Both the position numbers and the translations under genes were made by a program. The notes beneath the pieces were generated by a model, which was not told the DNA's origin, did no database searches, and saw only the letters and a program-made list of their open reading frames with translations. From positions 289,226,089-289,290,088 of the forward strand of contig NC_085138.1 of assembly GCF_035046485.1 (NCBI RefSeq): a stretch of 64,000 nucleotides of DNA, in the 5' to 3' direction. Source of the stretch: Aedes albopictus (Eukaryota; Arthropoda; Insecta; Diptera; Culicidae). Position 1 is the stretch's first letter. Each line of letters opens with the position of its first letter. Shown here in pieces: positions 11,200 through 21,827 of the stretch.

Positions 11200-12740
11200 C
11201 TTGGACCACCCATCGGATGTCTGTTGTTCGAGGATTTCCCGGTACAGATCATGCAGATGGGCGGACTCGTGCAGCTTTGGGCCTTATGACCTTCAGCGCC
11301 GCATCGCCTGCACAGTTTGCGCCTGTCGGGGCCTTTGCAGTCCCACGACTTGTGTCCTGGTTCCAGACACCTGAAGCAAACCTCTGGTGGCTCGTGGAAT
11401 GTCAGGTGACATACACACCAACCCACCTTTATGCTCCCTACTTTAACGGACTTTTTGACGTCCGCCACAGGTAGCTGAACCAAAGCTACCTGTGTCCCTG
11501 CTGGCCCTTTCCGTAGCTTAACGGCTGCGGCGGCCACCTGCACATCGCACTGTTGCCGCAGTGCCGTGACGAGCTCTTCCACTTCGGTGATCTCATCGAT
11601 GTCCTTGACCTTCAGAGTCGCCTCATGTGTCAAAGCCCTCACCTGCACACCCTCACCAAGGACCTCTTCTGCCAGCCTCTTATAGGCGGCGCCCTTGTGC
11701 TCCTTCTGGCGCTTCAGCTCCAGGATCATCTCGCCCGTACGAGTACGTCTAATACTGCGTACGTCGGCTCCAAGACCCTCAAGCTTGGCGTCGCTTCGCA
11801 TCATCTTCAAGACGTCCGAGTACTTGGACTGTTCCGTCTTGATGACGATAGCGTCGCCTTTCTCGCGCTTGGCACCTGCCCTCCTACGCCTTGGCTTGGC
11901 GTCCTGCGCTACTACCTGCGGATTCGCCTTCTTCTTCTTCCGCTCTACCTTCGTCCAAGGGGGGTCCTCCCCTTGGATCGCCCTACTCTGTGGCTGTTGA
12001 GGGCCCACTAGCGGTCGCAACCCCTTGTTCCCATCGTTCCGGGACGGGCCAGCCTTTTCAGGCCCACCCTTCCCAGCTTTCCGGGAACCCTGGCTGGGGT
12101 CCGACCTTCCGGCATTATTACCGACTTTCGGGGTAATGATTCGCCTGGCCTTGCGGGCACCGCCAGACAGCTCCTCGCCTGACGGTTGCCTCGCCCGCTT
12201 CTGCGATTGCTTGCCCCGTTTGTCGCGAGCAGTCGCTTCCGCCTTATTTGGACTTCCTGCGAAGGAGAAGGCCTCCGTTTGGGTAAACTTCGGCACTTTC
12301 TCATTTGCAGGCTCCGCTGCTGCAGCAGTCAGCAACGCGAGTGCCGCGTGCTCCTGCTTGGCATCGTCGATCGACGCCCTAAGTCGAAGCAAGGCCGTTT
12401 TCAGGTCCTTGCTTATGTTCGACTTAGTGGACGCAAAGTCGATGATTTTGCCAAGCTGCTGCTCAGCCACCTCTATTGCGGACCGTCCTTTGGATCCTCG
12501 GTTGACGGCCCTCAACAACCACGCTCCGTCCATAACCTCCACCGGCTGGCTTGCCGGGAAGTGGACTGGAGCATCCACGCTTGAGCTGCGTACGCAACTC
12601 CCAGCGCCTATCTCCTCACTTCTCCTTGTCGGAGATCTCATCAACCCGCTTCTTGCGAAGGGGTTGATCCCACCACTACTTCCACCTGAATTTTGATTGC
12701 TTGATTTGTTTGAATTCATGATTAATCCCACGAGTCGCAC
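11148..12740 (-). CDS. R1-clade ORF1: Gag-like nucleic-acid-binding protein
   Basis: A 530-residue protein that should coat the element RNA. The N-terminal half is low-complexity and rich in Ser, Gly, Arg and Lys, with several KRARQ/RKARR basic patches that could act in nuclear entry. A short helical segment (IIDFASTKSNISKDLK, about residues 92-107) is conserved in the decayed copy at 32640-32860. The C terminus holds three zinc knuckles in a row: CFRCLEPGHKSWDC, CRRCGAEGHKAQSC and a longer CMIC...H...C, the usual R1 ORF1 arrangement. A second in-frame ATG at 12719 could be the real start. Open throughout. Confidence 0.88.
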   Translation of the reverse strand: MRLVGLIMNSNKSSNQNSGGSSGGINPFARSGLMRSPTRRSEEIGAGSCVRSSSVDAPVHFPASQPVEVMDGAWLLRAVNRGSKGRSAIEVAEQQLGKIIDFASTKSNISKDLKTALLRLRASIDDAKQEHAALALLTAAAAEPANEKVPKFTQTEAFSFAGSPNKAEATARDKRGKQSQKRARQPSGEELSGGARKARRIITPKVGNNAGRSDPSQGSRKAGKGGPEKAGPSRNDGNKGLRPLVGPQQPQSRAIQGEDPPWTKVERKKKKANPQVVAQDAKPRRRRAGAKREKGDAIVIKTEQSKYSDVLKMMRSDAKLEGLGADVRSIRRTRTGEMILELKRQKEHKGAAYKRLAEEVLGEGVQVRALTHEATLKVKDIDEITEVEELVTALRQQCDVQVAAAAVKLRKGPAGTQVALVQLPVADVKKSVKVGSIKVGWCVCHLTFHEPPEVCFRCLEPGHKSWDCKGPDRRKLCRRCGAEGHKAQSCTSPPICMICTGKSSNNRHPMGGPRCPAFKKAAVNNKSQCR

Positions 12741-13880
12741 GGGAAAGAATGTCCACCACGCCAGAGCCCTGCATTAACGCGGTAAGGGACAGCTTACTGT
12801 GGGGGGTGCCCAGGTACCCCACAGGCTCCGTTAAAGATCGAGCATCTTTTTCACCCCCTCGATCACTCATTCCTCAGCACGGGTCGCTTGACACCTTGAA
12901 TTGGGGTTAGTAGTCCTATTCTTAGCCGGCGACTACGCGGCTCGAAGTCGAAGTATGATGAAACGAAAGCGCTTATTTGACTTGTGAAAAACACATTATA
13001 CAGATAAATGTCCTAATTTTTACATGAACTTAACAAGAAGCAGAAAAAAGTCTTGTTAAACTATGTTGTAAAGGAATTACTGCGAGTCGAATAAAAATCT
13101 TATAAAACGCTTGAAAAGTGTTTTAAATTATCATTGTTAATACCAGTACGAAAAGTTGAACATTGGCTACTTTTTCAATTGAAAAAGCATTTGTACAGTA
13201 ATGTGTACAGCATAATTTTAGTTCAGCTATAATTACTATTATAAAGCAACAATTCAGCATGCATGCTTGTTTGCGGCTGGCGATTGTTAGTTGGGTATCT
13301 ACTTACCATACATACTACACCAAGAGCTCTGAGAGAGAAACGCACCATAAAAGTACTGAAGCTGCTTGTTACTTTATTTCACCTTCTGTGTCACAAGTAA
13401 GAGAACTGACAAAATGAAAAGACGCTCAAGTTTTCTGCAACGCATTTGGAGCCTAATCTGAGCAAACAAACCAGAGTTAGATGTTTAATGCATGATACAT
13501 AGCACATTTAATGTAATCTGACTGTATTATCACTTGCAAGGAATATGCAAGCTCCGCCTCCGCGAATCGATGCCAAACACGAGGTACCGCGGTAATTTGT
13601 GATGTCTATGAAACAAAGCCGCAACTTTACACGAATTTCGGAGTTTAAATGCAACTTAACTGACAATATGGAAGTTTCGTGTGCTTCTAATGCAACTCAT
13701 TTAGACCAAAGCATAGAAAGCCGCATTCTGGATGATGTTGCAGGTGCTGCTTGGGTTACATAGTCAGCTGCTGATCAGGACTGACACTGTTTGAGCTGCA
13801 CTTTTTTGATGGCCAGATGTTCGTGACGCACCTCCTAAATCTAGCTGAACTCAGAAGATGTTCAGATTGCAATACCAGTT

Positions 13881-13957
13881 CTGCCATGTGCAGCATAGTT
13901 GTCCCATGTTCTATGGGGATCCCTATGATCATGGAACAACTATGCTGCACATGGCAG
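13881..13957. repeat. Near-perfect 77-nt hairpin
   Basis: ctgccatgtgcagcatagtt at 13881-13900 pairs with aactatgctgcacatggcag at 13938-13957; the arms continue inward (about 37 bp each) with two or three mismatches to a 2-4 nt loop at 13918-13921. Either the core of a palindromic MITE or a hairpin-RNA candidate. Confidence 0.75.
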
Positions 13958-14090
13958 AGTTAAGCACAAAAGTCATAGCTGACGGTCTTTGTCATCGGAT
14001 GGCCTGAGGAAGCATGATGTTGGAACTTGTGGAGACCATAGCTTATGCTAAACGCTCCGTTTGTCGAGTCATCATTTCGCAACTCTCATC
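13958..14090 (+). repeat. Dispersed repeat, copy 1
   Basis: Starts with agttaagcac, then tagctgacggtctttgtcat. It shares about 110 bp with 32942-33055 (same strand) and about 65 bp with 19278-19345 (opposite strand). Function unknown; likely part of a longer, undefined TE. Confidence 0.6.
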
Positions 14091-15929
14091 TTTCATCAGT
14101 CTGACTTAATGGTCTCTATCGGCTAACAGTGGCTAACAGTCAATTCAATTTTAATTACAACAGTATTTCAGTAGACCACGGTGAAAAATGTATCAGATAT
14201 CCTCTAAGGAAGTGTGTAGTGTATTGACCATTAATTCAATACGTAATACATTGTAGTCAGTTACTGGCTGCAACTAGTTCAACCAAAGGCGAGCTAAGTT
14301 TATTCGGTGCAGTAGGTAACCATCTCTTTGCGAGCGCTAATTACAACATTTACGTCCTTCACCGTCCCACCACACACGGTGCTGCTAGTGAAGCTGCATG
14401 ATACTACTGCCAGCTCAAAATGCCCACCACGCGAGGTTGAAATGCCCTAGCGGCAGCCTGCCACTTAATGCGGTGTAATTGAAATTTAGGAGCAATAAAA
14501 CATGGGAGAATGTAGAAATGATACACTCTCTACTTGGGAAATTATATGGTTGCGCAGATCGTTCAGTGAAATTGTGAACAGTAATTTCCACAAAAAAAAA
14601 AACAACTCGAGTGATCTCAACTCAGATGGCTTACGGGACAGATTCGTCTGTGCTCTAGAAAAGAAATTAAAGCACGCAATCTGTTCCGTCGTCGAATTAA
14701 GTGGCACCGACACACGTGAAGGCATCACGATTTTGCTTACCTGACCCAATGCTGACGGTTATCTAGAGAGGGCTACGACAGCCGGGAATAAAGTTGTTTT
14801 TGAAGCTCTCTACTGTTGGATATGACTTTCCAGACACGTTTCCGAAAGCGTCCCGATTTAGCCAATGGGCATCCTTTTTTGATCATGTGCAATTATACAT
14901 ATAGGTGTACCTTATATCGGTATCATACGTTTCATAATTTACCATTTTTCGGAGGAAAGACTACTACACGGTTCTCCAATCGAAACACGCACGAAAAGGG
15001 CAGAGAGCCTCACCGAAATGATCATCAGTGGTAGCTACGGCAGTAGCAGCAGCAGCAGTCCCAATCAATGTGTTTCGAATCCAATTAATTTAATGATATA
15101 ATTATGGGTAGATATCAATAAACAAATAAACGAAATGATGCAGAGGAATGGCCGAAGGAGGAAAATGATCATCAGTTTCGGCGAACTGCACAGCACAAAG
15201 CCCCAACCCAGCTCAATCGATTTTGGCTCTGGCTGGGCGTGATTTTGCCGGTTTATGTGATTTTGCGGTATGCGATGTGATCGGCGATCAAGTCTTATCG
15301 GGTGTTGGATTTAATTATATGCATACCAGAGACGAAACCGGCAAATCTTTATGGAAGATGCCTATCGTGTGCCTTCCGGAGGCGATAGGTCGTTTTCTTT
15401 GTTTTTAAGTTTGTTGCATCTTTCGGGTGATTTTTGACAGGTGAAGCAACATTACCCAACAAATTTAAAATTCAATGTACCACTCATTTACTCAATCTTA
15501 CATTATCCGAACATGTGTCTTTTTATTTATTTCACCGTCTTCAGCTGGGCTGCACAGACTGAATTAATGCTTAATTATATACTATTCCTAATAATGTTCC
15601 TAAAACGAGTTCTACTCATATTAAAGTCAAAACAATCAACATCATTAAGTGCATTGAAACATCGCTCTAAGACTATCCCCACCAGTGCGTAGTAAGTCGG
15701 TGAGTAGTAGAGGTGTGCAAATCGGTTCTATTTCTGATACCCACCCGTTTTCGCACCGTGCGTTCACATCATCGTTGGTAAAATACTACCTCATCTCCCC
15801 ACTGGTGGTTGGTAGTAGTACTTCATATCGTAAACAAAGTACAGAGAAGCAAATATATGACAACATCATTTATTGTTCCTCATTTTGTCATTTTTAATTG
15901 TACGAAAGTTCTAGAATGTGGATAATTAA

Positions 15930-17880
15930 TTCCTCAAGTCTTTCGTTAAAATTTTCAAATCCTTGGAAAATTTCAAGAGTAATCCCTGAAGAAATTCTTT
16001 GAGGAATCTGTGATGGACTTCCTGGAGGGATCTTTGAAGGAATCCCTGAAGAAACGCCTGGAAGAATTCATGATAGAACTCCTTAAAGGAACTCCTAGAT
16101 AAATCCTTGAATAAACTCATTGATGAATCCCTGAAAAAACTTTAGAAGAAATCCATGAATGCATTTCTGAAGATATCTCTGAAGAAACTGCTATGGAAGT
16201 CCCACAAAGTATTTCCATGGCAATCCCGGAAGAAATTTCTGGGAAATCCCAGAAGGAATTCCCGGAAGAAAATGCCGGGGGAATTATGAAAGGAATTGCT
16301 GGGGCAATCCAGGAAGAAATTCACGGGGCAATCCCGCAAGGCATTCCCGGGAAAATCCCGAAAGAAATTTTCGGGGAAATCCCAAAAGACATACCCGGCT
16401 AAATCCCAGGGGAATCTCGGAAAGAATTCCCAGGAAATCTTGGGAGGAATTCTCGGGGAATCTCGGAAGGAATTCCCGGGGAATCTCGGAAGGTATTCCT
16501 GGGGAATCTCGGAAGGAATTCCCGGAAAATCTCGGAAGAAATTCCCGGGGAATCTCAGAAGGAATTCCCGGGGAATCTCGGAAGGAATTCCCGGGGAATC
16601 TCGGAAGGAATTCCCGGGGAATCTCGGAAGGAATTCCCGGGGAATCTCGGAAGGAATTCCCGGGGAATCTCGGAAGGAATTCCCGGGGAATCTCGGAAGG
16701 AATTCCCGGGGAATCTCGGAAGGAATTCCCGGGGAATCTCGGAAGGAATTCCCGGGGAATCTCGGAAGGAATTCCCGGGGAATCTCGGAAGGAATTCCCG
16801 GGGAATCTCGGAAGGAATTCCCGGGGAATCTCGGAAGGAATTCCCGGGGAATCTCGGAAGGAATTCCCGGGGAATCTCGGAAGGAATTCCCGGGGAATCT
16901 CGGAAGGAATTCCCGGGGAATCTCGGAAGGAATTCCCGGGGAATCTCGGAAGGAATTCCCGGGGAATCGCGGAAGGAATTCTCGGGGAATCTCGGAAGGA
17001 ATTCCTGGAAAATCTCGGAAGGAATTCCCGGGGAATCTAGGAAGGAATTCCCGGGGAATCTCGGAAGGAATTCCCGGGGAATCTCGGAAGGAATTCCCGG
17101 GGAATCTCGGAAGGAATTCCCGGGGAATCTCGGAAGGAATTCCCGGGGAATCTCGGAAGGAATTCCCGGGGAATCTCGGAAGGAATTCCCGGGGAATCTC
17201 GGAAGGAATTCTCGGGGAATTTCGGAAGGAATTCTCGGGGAATCTCGGAAGGAATTCCCGGGAAATCTCGGAAGGAATTCCCGGGAATCTTGGAAGGAAT
17301 TCCTTGGAATCTTGGAAGGAATTCCCTGAGCAATTCTGGAAAGAATTACCGGGGGAATCCCGGTAGAAATTCCCGAAAAAATCCCGGTTGGAATTCTAAG
17401 GGGAATCTCGGAAGAAACTCCTGGATAAATCCCCGAAGACATTCTCGGAGGAGTCCCTGAGGGAATTCCAAGAGTACTTCTAGATTCCTAGAAGAATCCC
17501 TGTGGGAATTCCTGGATGATTCTTCCAACGAATTCCTTGAGGATTTTCCGAAAAAAAAAATCCTAAAGGATGCTTTGAAGGAATTCCTGACGAAATTTCT
17601 AGAAAAATCCTTGAAAAATCTTCAGGGAACCCCAGACAGAACTTCTGACGGACCGATATAAACGGACGGATGAAGCTTTCCTGGTAAAATGACTAGGAAA
17701 TTTCAGAGGGAACTCCTGAAGAATTCTCAGAAGGAACTCCCATTGTAATCCAAGAATGAACTCCTAAACGATACCCTGAAGAAATAAGTGGAAGAATCTC
17801 AAGGAACCTCAAGGAACACCTGGAGAAATTCGCCAAGGAATTCTTAGAGAAATCCCTGAGGAATTGCTGAAGCACTGTTT
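15930..17880. repeat. Second minisatellite block
   Basis: Diverged GAATTCCTGAAGAAATC-type units of the same family as 1-3930 flank a homogeneous core (16410-17335). The outer parts, 15930-16410 and 17335-17880, are as diverged as the first block. Minus-strand SFKEF and plus-strand frames here are artefacts. Confidence 0.8.
16410..17335. repeat. Homogenised 23-bp tandem array
   Basis: About 40 head-to-tail copies of a 23-bp unit made of GGAATTCCCGGG (12 bp) plus GAATCTCGGAA (11 bp); most copies from 16551 to 17210 are identical. Each unit holds an EcoRI and a SmaI-type site. As 23 is not divisible by 3, translation rotates through three frames and repeats every 23 residues. Both strands stay open for roughly 900-1070 bp because no phase of the unit contains a stop, so the open frames at 16296-17366 (+) and 16555-17442 (-) are artefacts. 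Confidence 0.92.
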
Positions 17881-18357
17881 TTGCGAACAAGTGTTGATTG
17901 GAGCCATGCAGTCAGTAAATTGGCTGACGCTTTTATTGATTGAATGTCACCTTTTTTTTATTCCACTCGGGGCTTGCGGTTTGCCGAAGCCATTTGCACG
18001 ATCCCATTGGAAATTTTAAGGTTGTTTTCGTATACAATAGTTTTAAAAATACACCGTTCTTCGGTTCGTTTGGACAATCGAATCTTTCGACACATCAAAC
18101 CTCGCCTAGCATTAAGCTTTATCTTCAATATGTGTCCATTTGTGACAAACGCAATCTTAAATGCATGAGAGAACAACAGTTTCAAAAATTATTAAATATA
18201 ATTATTTTTTTTATATTTTACTTGTAGAAAGCTGTCTTGTTTTGTTTGTTTGTCAGATTGAAATCATGAAGAAAGTGATATCAACCGCGATAGCAACGGT
18301 TGGGTCTGGTTGCTATATATATGAATCCACTGTTCACCGGGAAGGTAGGTTGTCATT
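17881..18357. other. No gene seen
   Basis: AT-rich, no motif or repeat recognised. Confidence 0.45.
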
Positions 18358-18714
18358 TTAAAACCGATTTGGCAACGGTTGGTGGGGTTCGTACGTTATG
18401 AAGGCGGTTGCCAATTTGGGTTTACTCACGCATTCGTGGGTATCGTCTAACGGATTGTTTTGGCCGTAAACTGTATGATGCCGAGCAATCATGAATGAAG
18501 TTCGCTGGCGTGTTCGGCGTGCAGGTACAAAGAAACGCGCTTGCTGAAGAAGCTCTGGGCAGTCAATCCTGTTGCTAAGCACATCGTACGCATCGTACAC
18601 ATCTTTTTCGTTCAGAAAATATGTAAACCCATCTCCTCCACTGTCGCAGACTTTAATACACATACAATTTAGAAAATTTTCCAACCCAATTGACATTTCA
18701 AATGTTGAGTTCAC
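18358..18714 (-). pseudogene. LINE ORF2 C-terminal fragment (CR1-like)
   Basis: A 118-residue frame whose middle reads IDCPELLQQARFFVPARRTR, then RHHTVYGQNNP. The pattern of an IDCP..LL segment, FxVPxRxTR, and a tyrosine-asparagine-proline tail is what I know from the extreme C terminus of CR1/jockey-type LINE ORF2 proteins. There is no RT core nearby, so this is a fragment. Family assignment is tentative. Confidence 0.4.
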
Positions 18715-18719
18715 GAATC

Positions 18720-19277
18720 GTGCACATTGCGTGCACTAGTGTAAGCTATCCCGAACACTCAATTTATTGGTACATATTGCCTTTCCTTTTTTGCTTTGCT
18801 CTAACTTTATTAATTCTGAAAAATTAAGAAAGTTAGAGTTATACACTTTTTTATTTGGAGAATACTTTGTCTTACCACGAAACACAGCTAATCAGAATGG
18901 GTGTGGAGTTTGCTCCCGTTCACGACGCAAGCTAGGGTGACGACGTTGATGGGTGGCATTTAGTACAAAGTTCGCACCTGTTTGTTTTGTTGCCTTGCTT
19001 CATTTCGCTGTTTTATGGTATTATGAATCAGTGACATAAATTTATGACTTAGCGGCATGGTTCTATGACTCAGCGTCATAATGTTGCATAAAGATAAACA
19101 AGAAAAGGTTTGTCGTGTCTTTGGAAACCATGACCTTTTTTATGAAAATTGTAAAAAAATATTTATGAAATTTGTCGCTTTCGTCATGATATTATGATTT
19201 GTAGTCATGTTATCATGAAACGACATATTACATATTTGTATGACTGTTTCGTCATAAGTAGAGTTCCGAATTTTCAC
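18720..19277. other. No gene; TCATAAT-rich stretch
   Basis: From about 19010 to 19260 short words such as TATGACT, GTCATAAT and TCATGAT recur in both orientations, recalling the reiterated-motif elements at 6874-13295 and 31075-32141. No termini could be defined. Confidence 0.35.
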
Positions 19278-19345
19278 CCGTACTCATGCTTCCATGGGTC
19301 AAGCGATGACAAAGACCGCCAGCTAAGAGTTGTGTGCTTAACTGG
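19278..19345 (-). repeat. Dispersed repeat, copy 2
   Basis: The reverse complement contains agttaagcac, tagctggcggtctttgtcat and tggaagcatga, matching 13958-14030 and 32942-32990. It directly precedes the RTE copy and might be part of its flank. Confidence 0.55.
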
Positions 19346-21640
19346 TAGTGCAGCCTGGGCACTGTTGTCCTTCTGACATCAACTAGATTGGGGAAACACG
19401 ACCCGAGCGTCTGTTCACCAAGGAGGTGTAGCTAAAACAGCGTATGTTTTGGCATACAGCGGCTGAGTAAGAAATGCTGCATCACGCCCTGGTAGATCCA
19501 AGGTGAAAGCCTAATCAGTGTAGTCATCCTAGTGTTGGTTGGGACGCTAATCAGAACTGGCACGATGGCCCTTCGGCGAGACAGGAGTGATGGCGTTGGC
19601 CCGTAAAAATCCCCAGTACGAATAACAAGGACAAAATACGACTCGATACAATCGACAATGACCCACGCAACGAAAAAAGGACTACGATTGAAAACTTGGA
19701 GCATGGAATTGCAAGTCACTTGGTTTCGCAGGCTATGGCGGGATAATCTATAATCGTGGCGTTGCAGGAGCTTTGTTGGACTGGATAGAAAGTGTGGAAA
19801 ATCGGGCATCGAGCGGCTACCTTCCACCAAAGCTGTGGCACCACCTATGAACTGGGAATAGAATTTTTACTGTTGAGCAACATGTGACAACGTGTGATCA
19901 GGTGGCAGTCGATTAACGCAAGGATGTGCATGTTGAGCATTAAGGGTAGTTTCTTCAACTACAACATCATCAACGTGCACTGTCCATACGAAGGGAAACC
20001 TGATGACGATAAAGAAGCGTTCTACGCGCAGTTAGAGCAAACACGATGGTTAGGAGCCGCGTGACGTGAAAATCGTTGTCGGCGACATGAACGCGCAGGT
20101 AGGAAGGGAGGAAATGTATAGGCCGGGAATCGGGCGAAACAGCCTGCACGCCGTATCGAATGATAACGGCCAGCGATGCGTAAACTTTACAGCCCCCCGT
20201 GGTATGGTAGTCCGAAGCACCTTCTCCCCACGCAAAGATTTCCACAAAGCCACTAGGAGATCACTCGACCATCAAACAGAAAACCAAATCGACCACGTTC
20301 TTATCGATGGTAAATTCCTCTCGGATATAACCAATGTTCGCACATATCGCAGTGCGAATATAGATTCGGATCACTACTTAGTCGCTGTATGCATGCGCTC
20401 AAAACTTTCGACGGTTATTACCACGCGTCGAAGACGAACGCCGCGGCTCAATATTGAACAGCTGCGTAATGTAGAAATGACTCAAGACTACGCGCAGCAG
20501 CTTGCAGTGCCCCTACCAACGGAAGAGCAGCTTGGCGTAGATACACTTGAGGATGGATGGAGGGACATCCGATCCGCCATAGGTAGTACCTCGGCTGCAG
20601 CACTAGGCTTCGCGACTCCGAATCACAGAAACGGCTGGTACAAAGGCGAATGTGAACAGTTGAAAAACGAGAAGAATGTAGCATGGGCGAGAACGCTGCA
20701 ACACCGTACGAGAGCGAATGAGGCACGTTACAGACAGGCGCGGACAGGCAGAACTCAGTCTTCCGGATGAAGAAGCGCCAGCAGGAAGAACGAGATCGCG
20801 AAGCGATGAAAGAGCTGTACCGCGCTAAGGACACACGAAAGTTCTACGAGAAGCTGAACCACTCGCTCAGAGGCTTTGTGCCACAAGCCGACATGTGCCG
20901 AGATAATCACGGGAATGTTCTCACGAGCGAGCGTGAGGTGGCGGCAGCATTACGATGAGCTCCTCAATGGCGACGTTGCCAGCACCGAAGGAATCTAGGA
21001 GTATGTGCATAGGACGAAAGACTTCCGGCCCCTGACCTTCAAGAGATTGAGGAGGAGGTTGGCCGGTTGAAAAACAACAAAGCTGCTGGAGCAGATCAAC
21101 TACCAAGCGAGCTTCTAAAATACGATGAGAGCACTACACTGGGTAATTACCAAGATTTAGGAGGAGGAAGTAGTACCGGAGGAATGGATGGAAGGTATCA
21201 TGTGTCCCATCTACAAAAAGGGCGACAAGTTGGATTGCGGGAACTACCGCGCGTTCACACTACTAAGCGCTGCCTACAAGATGCTCAAGTTTTATGCCGC
21301 CGTCTATCATCGATTGCAAGAGAGTTTTCGTGGGGCAATATCAGGCTGGATTCATGAGTGAACGCACTACAACGGATCAGATGCTCGCCATCCGCCAGGT
21401 GTTGCAGAAATGCCGTCAATACAACGTGCCCACACATCACTTGTTCATCGATTTTAAATCGGCGTATGATACAATCGATCGAGAACAGCTATGGCAGATT
21501 ACGCACGAGCTCAGATTCCCGGATAAACTGATATGATTGATCGAGGCGACGATGGAAAGAGCGATGTGCGTAGTATCAAGGACACTCTCGAGTATCTAGG
21601 TGACACTCTTTCGTGCTTGCTGTTCAACATTGCCTTAGAG

Positions 21641-21827
21641 CATGGTTTCCCCAACTGTGGGTCGCGACCCCCTTGGAAGTTAGCCGGTCTTCATCCAGGG
21701 GGTCGCGAGGGACAGTAAAATATTTTACTGTAACATACAACAAATGACAGAATTTCTATGGGGGGTCACGAAAACTACGTCTGCTGGCAGAAGGGGGTCG
21801 CGCGACCTGAAAGTTTGGGAACCTATG
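21641..21827. mobile_element. hAT (Charlie-like) MITE
   Basis: A 187-bp insert flanked by a perfect 8-bp duplication, ccttagag (21633-21640 and 21828-21835), within the RTE RT region. The imperfect TIR starts CATGGTTTCCCCAACTGTGG and ends GTTTGGGAACCTATG, with GGTCGCGACCCCC just inside. That is the terminal pattern I know from Charlie-type hAT elements. No coding capacity. Confidence 0.8.

Larger units (their letters stand above)
7461..12945 (-). mobile_element. Full-length R1-clade non-LTR retrotransposon
   Basis: A 5485-bp element on the minus strand. Its poly(A) tail shows as 16 Ts at 7461-7476, and agtcgaagta occurs directly at both edges (7451-7460 and 12946-12955) as a perfect 10-bp target duplication. 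It has a 5' UTR of about 205 bp, two long overlapping ORFs without internal stops, and a 3' UTR of about 700 bp. Other copies of the family in the window are at 34987-35776 (about 99% identical by eye over the shared part), 24390-25172 and 25173-32868. The target site differs between copies, so it does not look site-specific as rDNA R1 does. Confidence 0.9.
6874..13295. mobile_element. CCCA...TGGG TIR element, split by R1
   Basis: cccaactaacaatc at 6874-6887 is the exact reverse complement of gattgttagttggg at 13282-13295, and both ends are flanked by TA (6872-6873, 13296-13297). Removing the R1 insertion (7461-12945) and one 10-bp duplication leaves about 927 bp. This is AT-rich, has no transposase, contains a tRNA-like block (7203-7271) and about eight copies of TTCAGC/GCTGAA, several as palindromes. 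It is a non-autonomous DNA element. The termini resemble those of the element at 31075-32141. Confidence 0.65.
13298..15920. other. Gene-free interval
   Basis: About 2.6 kb of mixed AT-rich sequence with no supported coding region. It contains the hairpin at 13881-13957, a dispersed repeat copy at 13958-14090 and a short AGC run near 15045. Open frames here are short and carry no motif. Confidence 0.5.

Noticed and set aside
12025..12696. 223-residue plus-strand frame
   Set aside because: Antisense to R1 ORF1 with no motif of its own.
16410..17335. Possible CRISPR array
   Set aside because: Units are contiguous with no spacers, in a eukaryotic genome.
16296..17442. Overlapping 356- and 295-residue frames on opposite strands
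   Set aside because: Both arise from the 23-bp array, which has no stop in any phase used; 23-residue period equals 3 x 23 bp.
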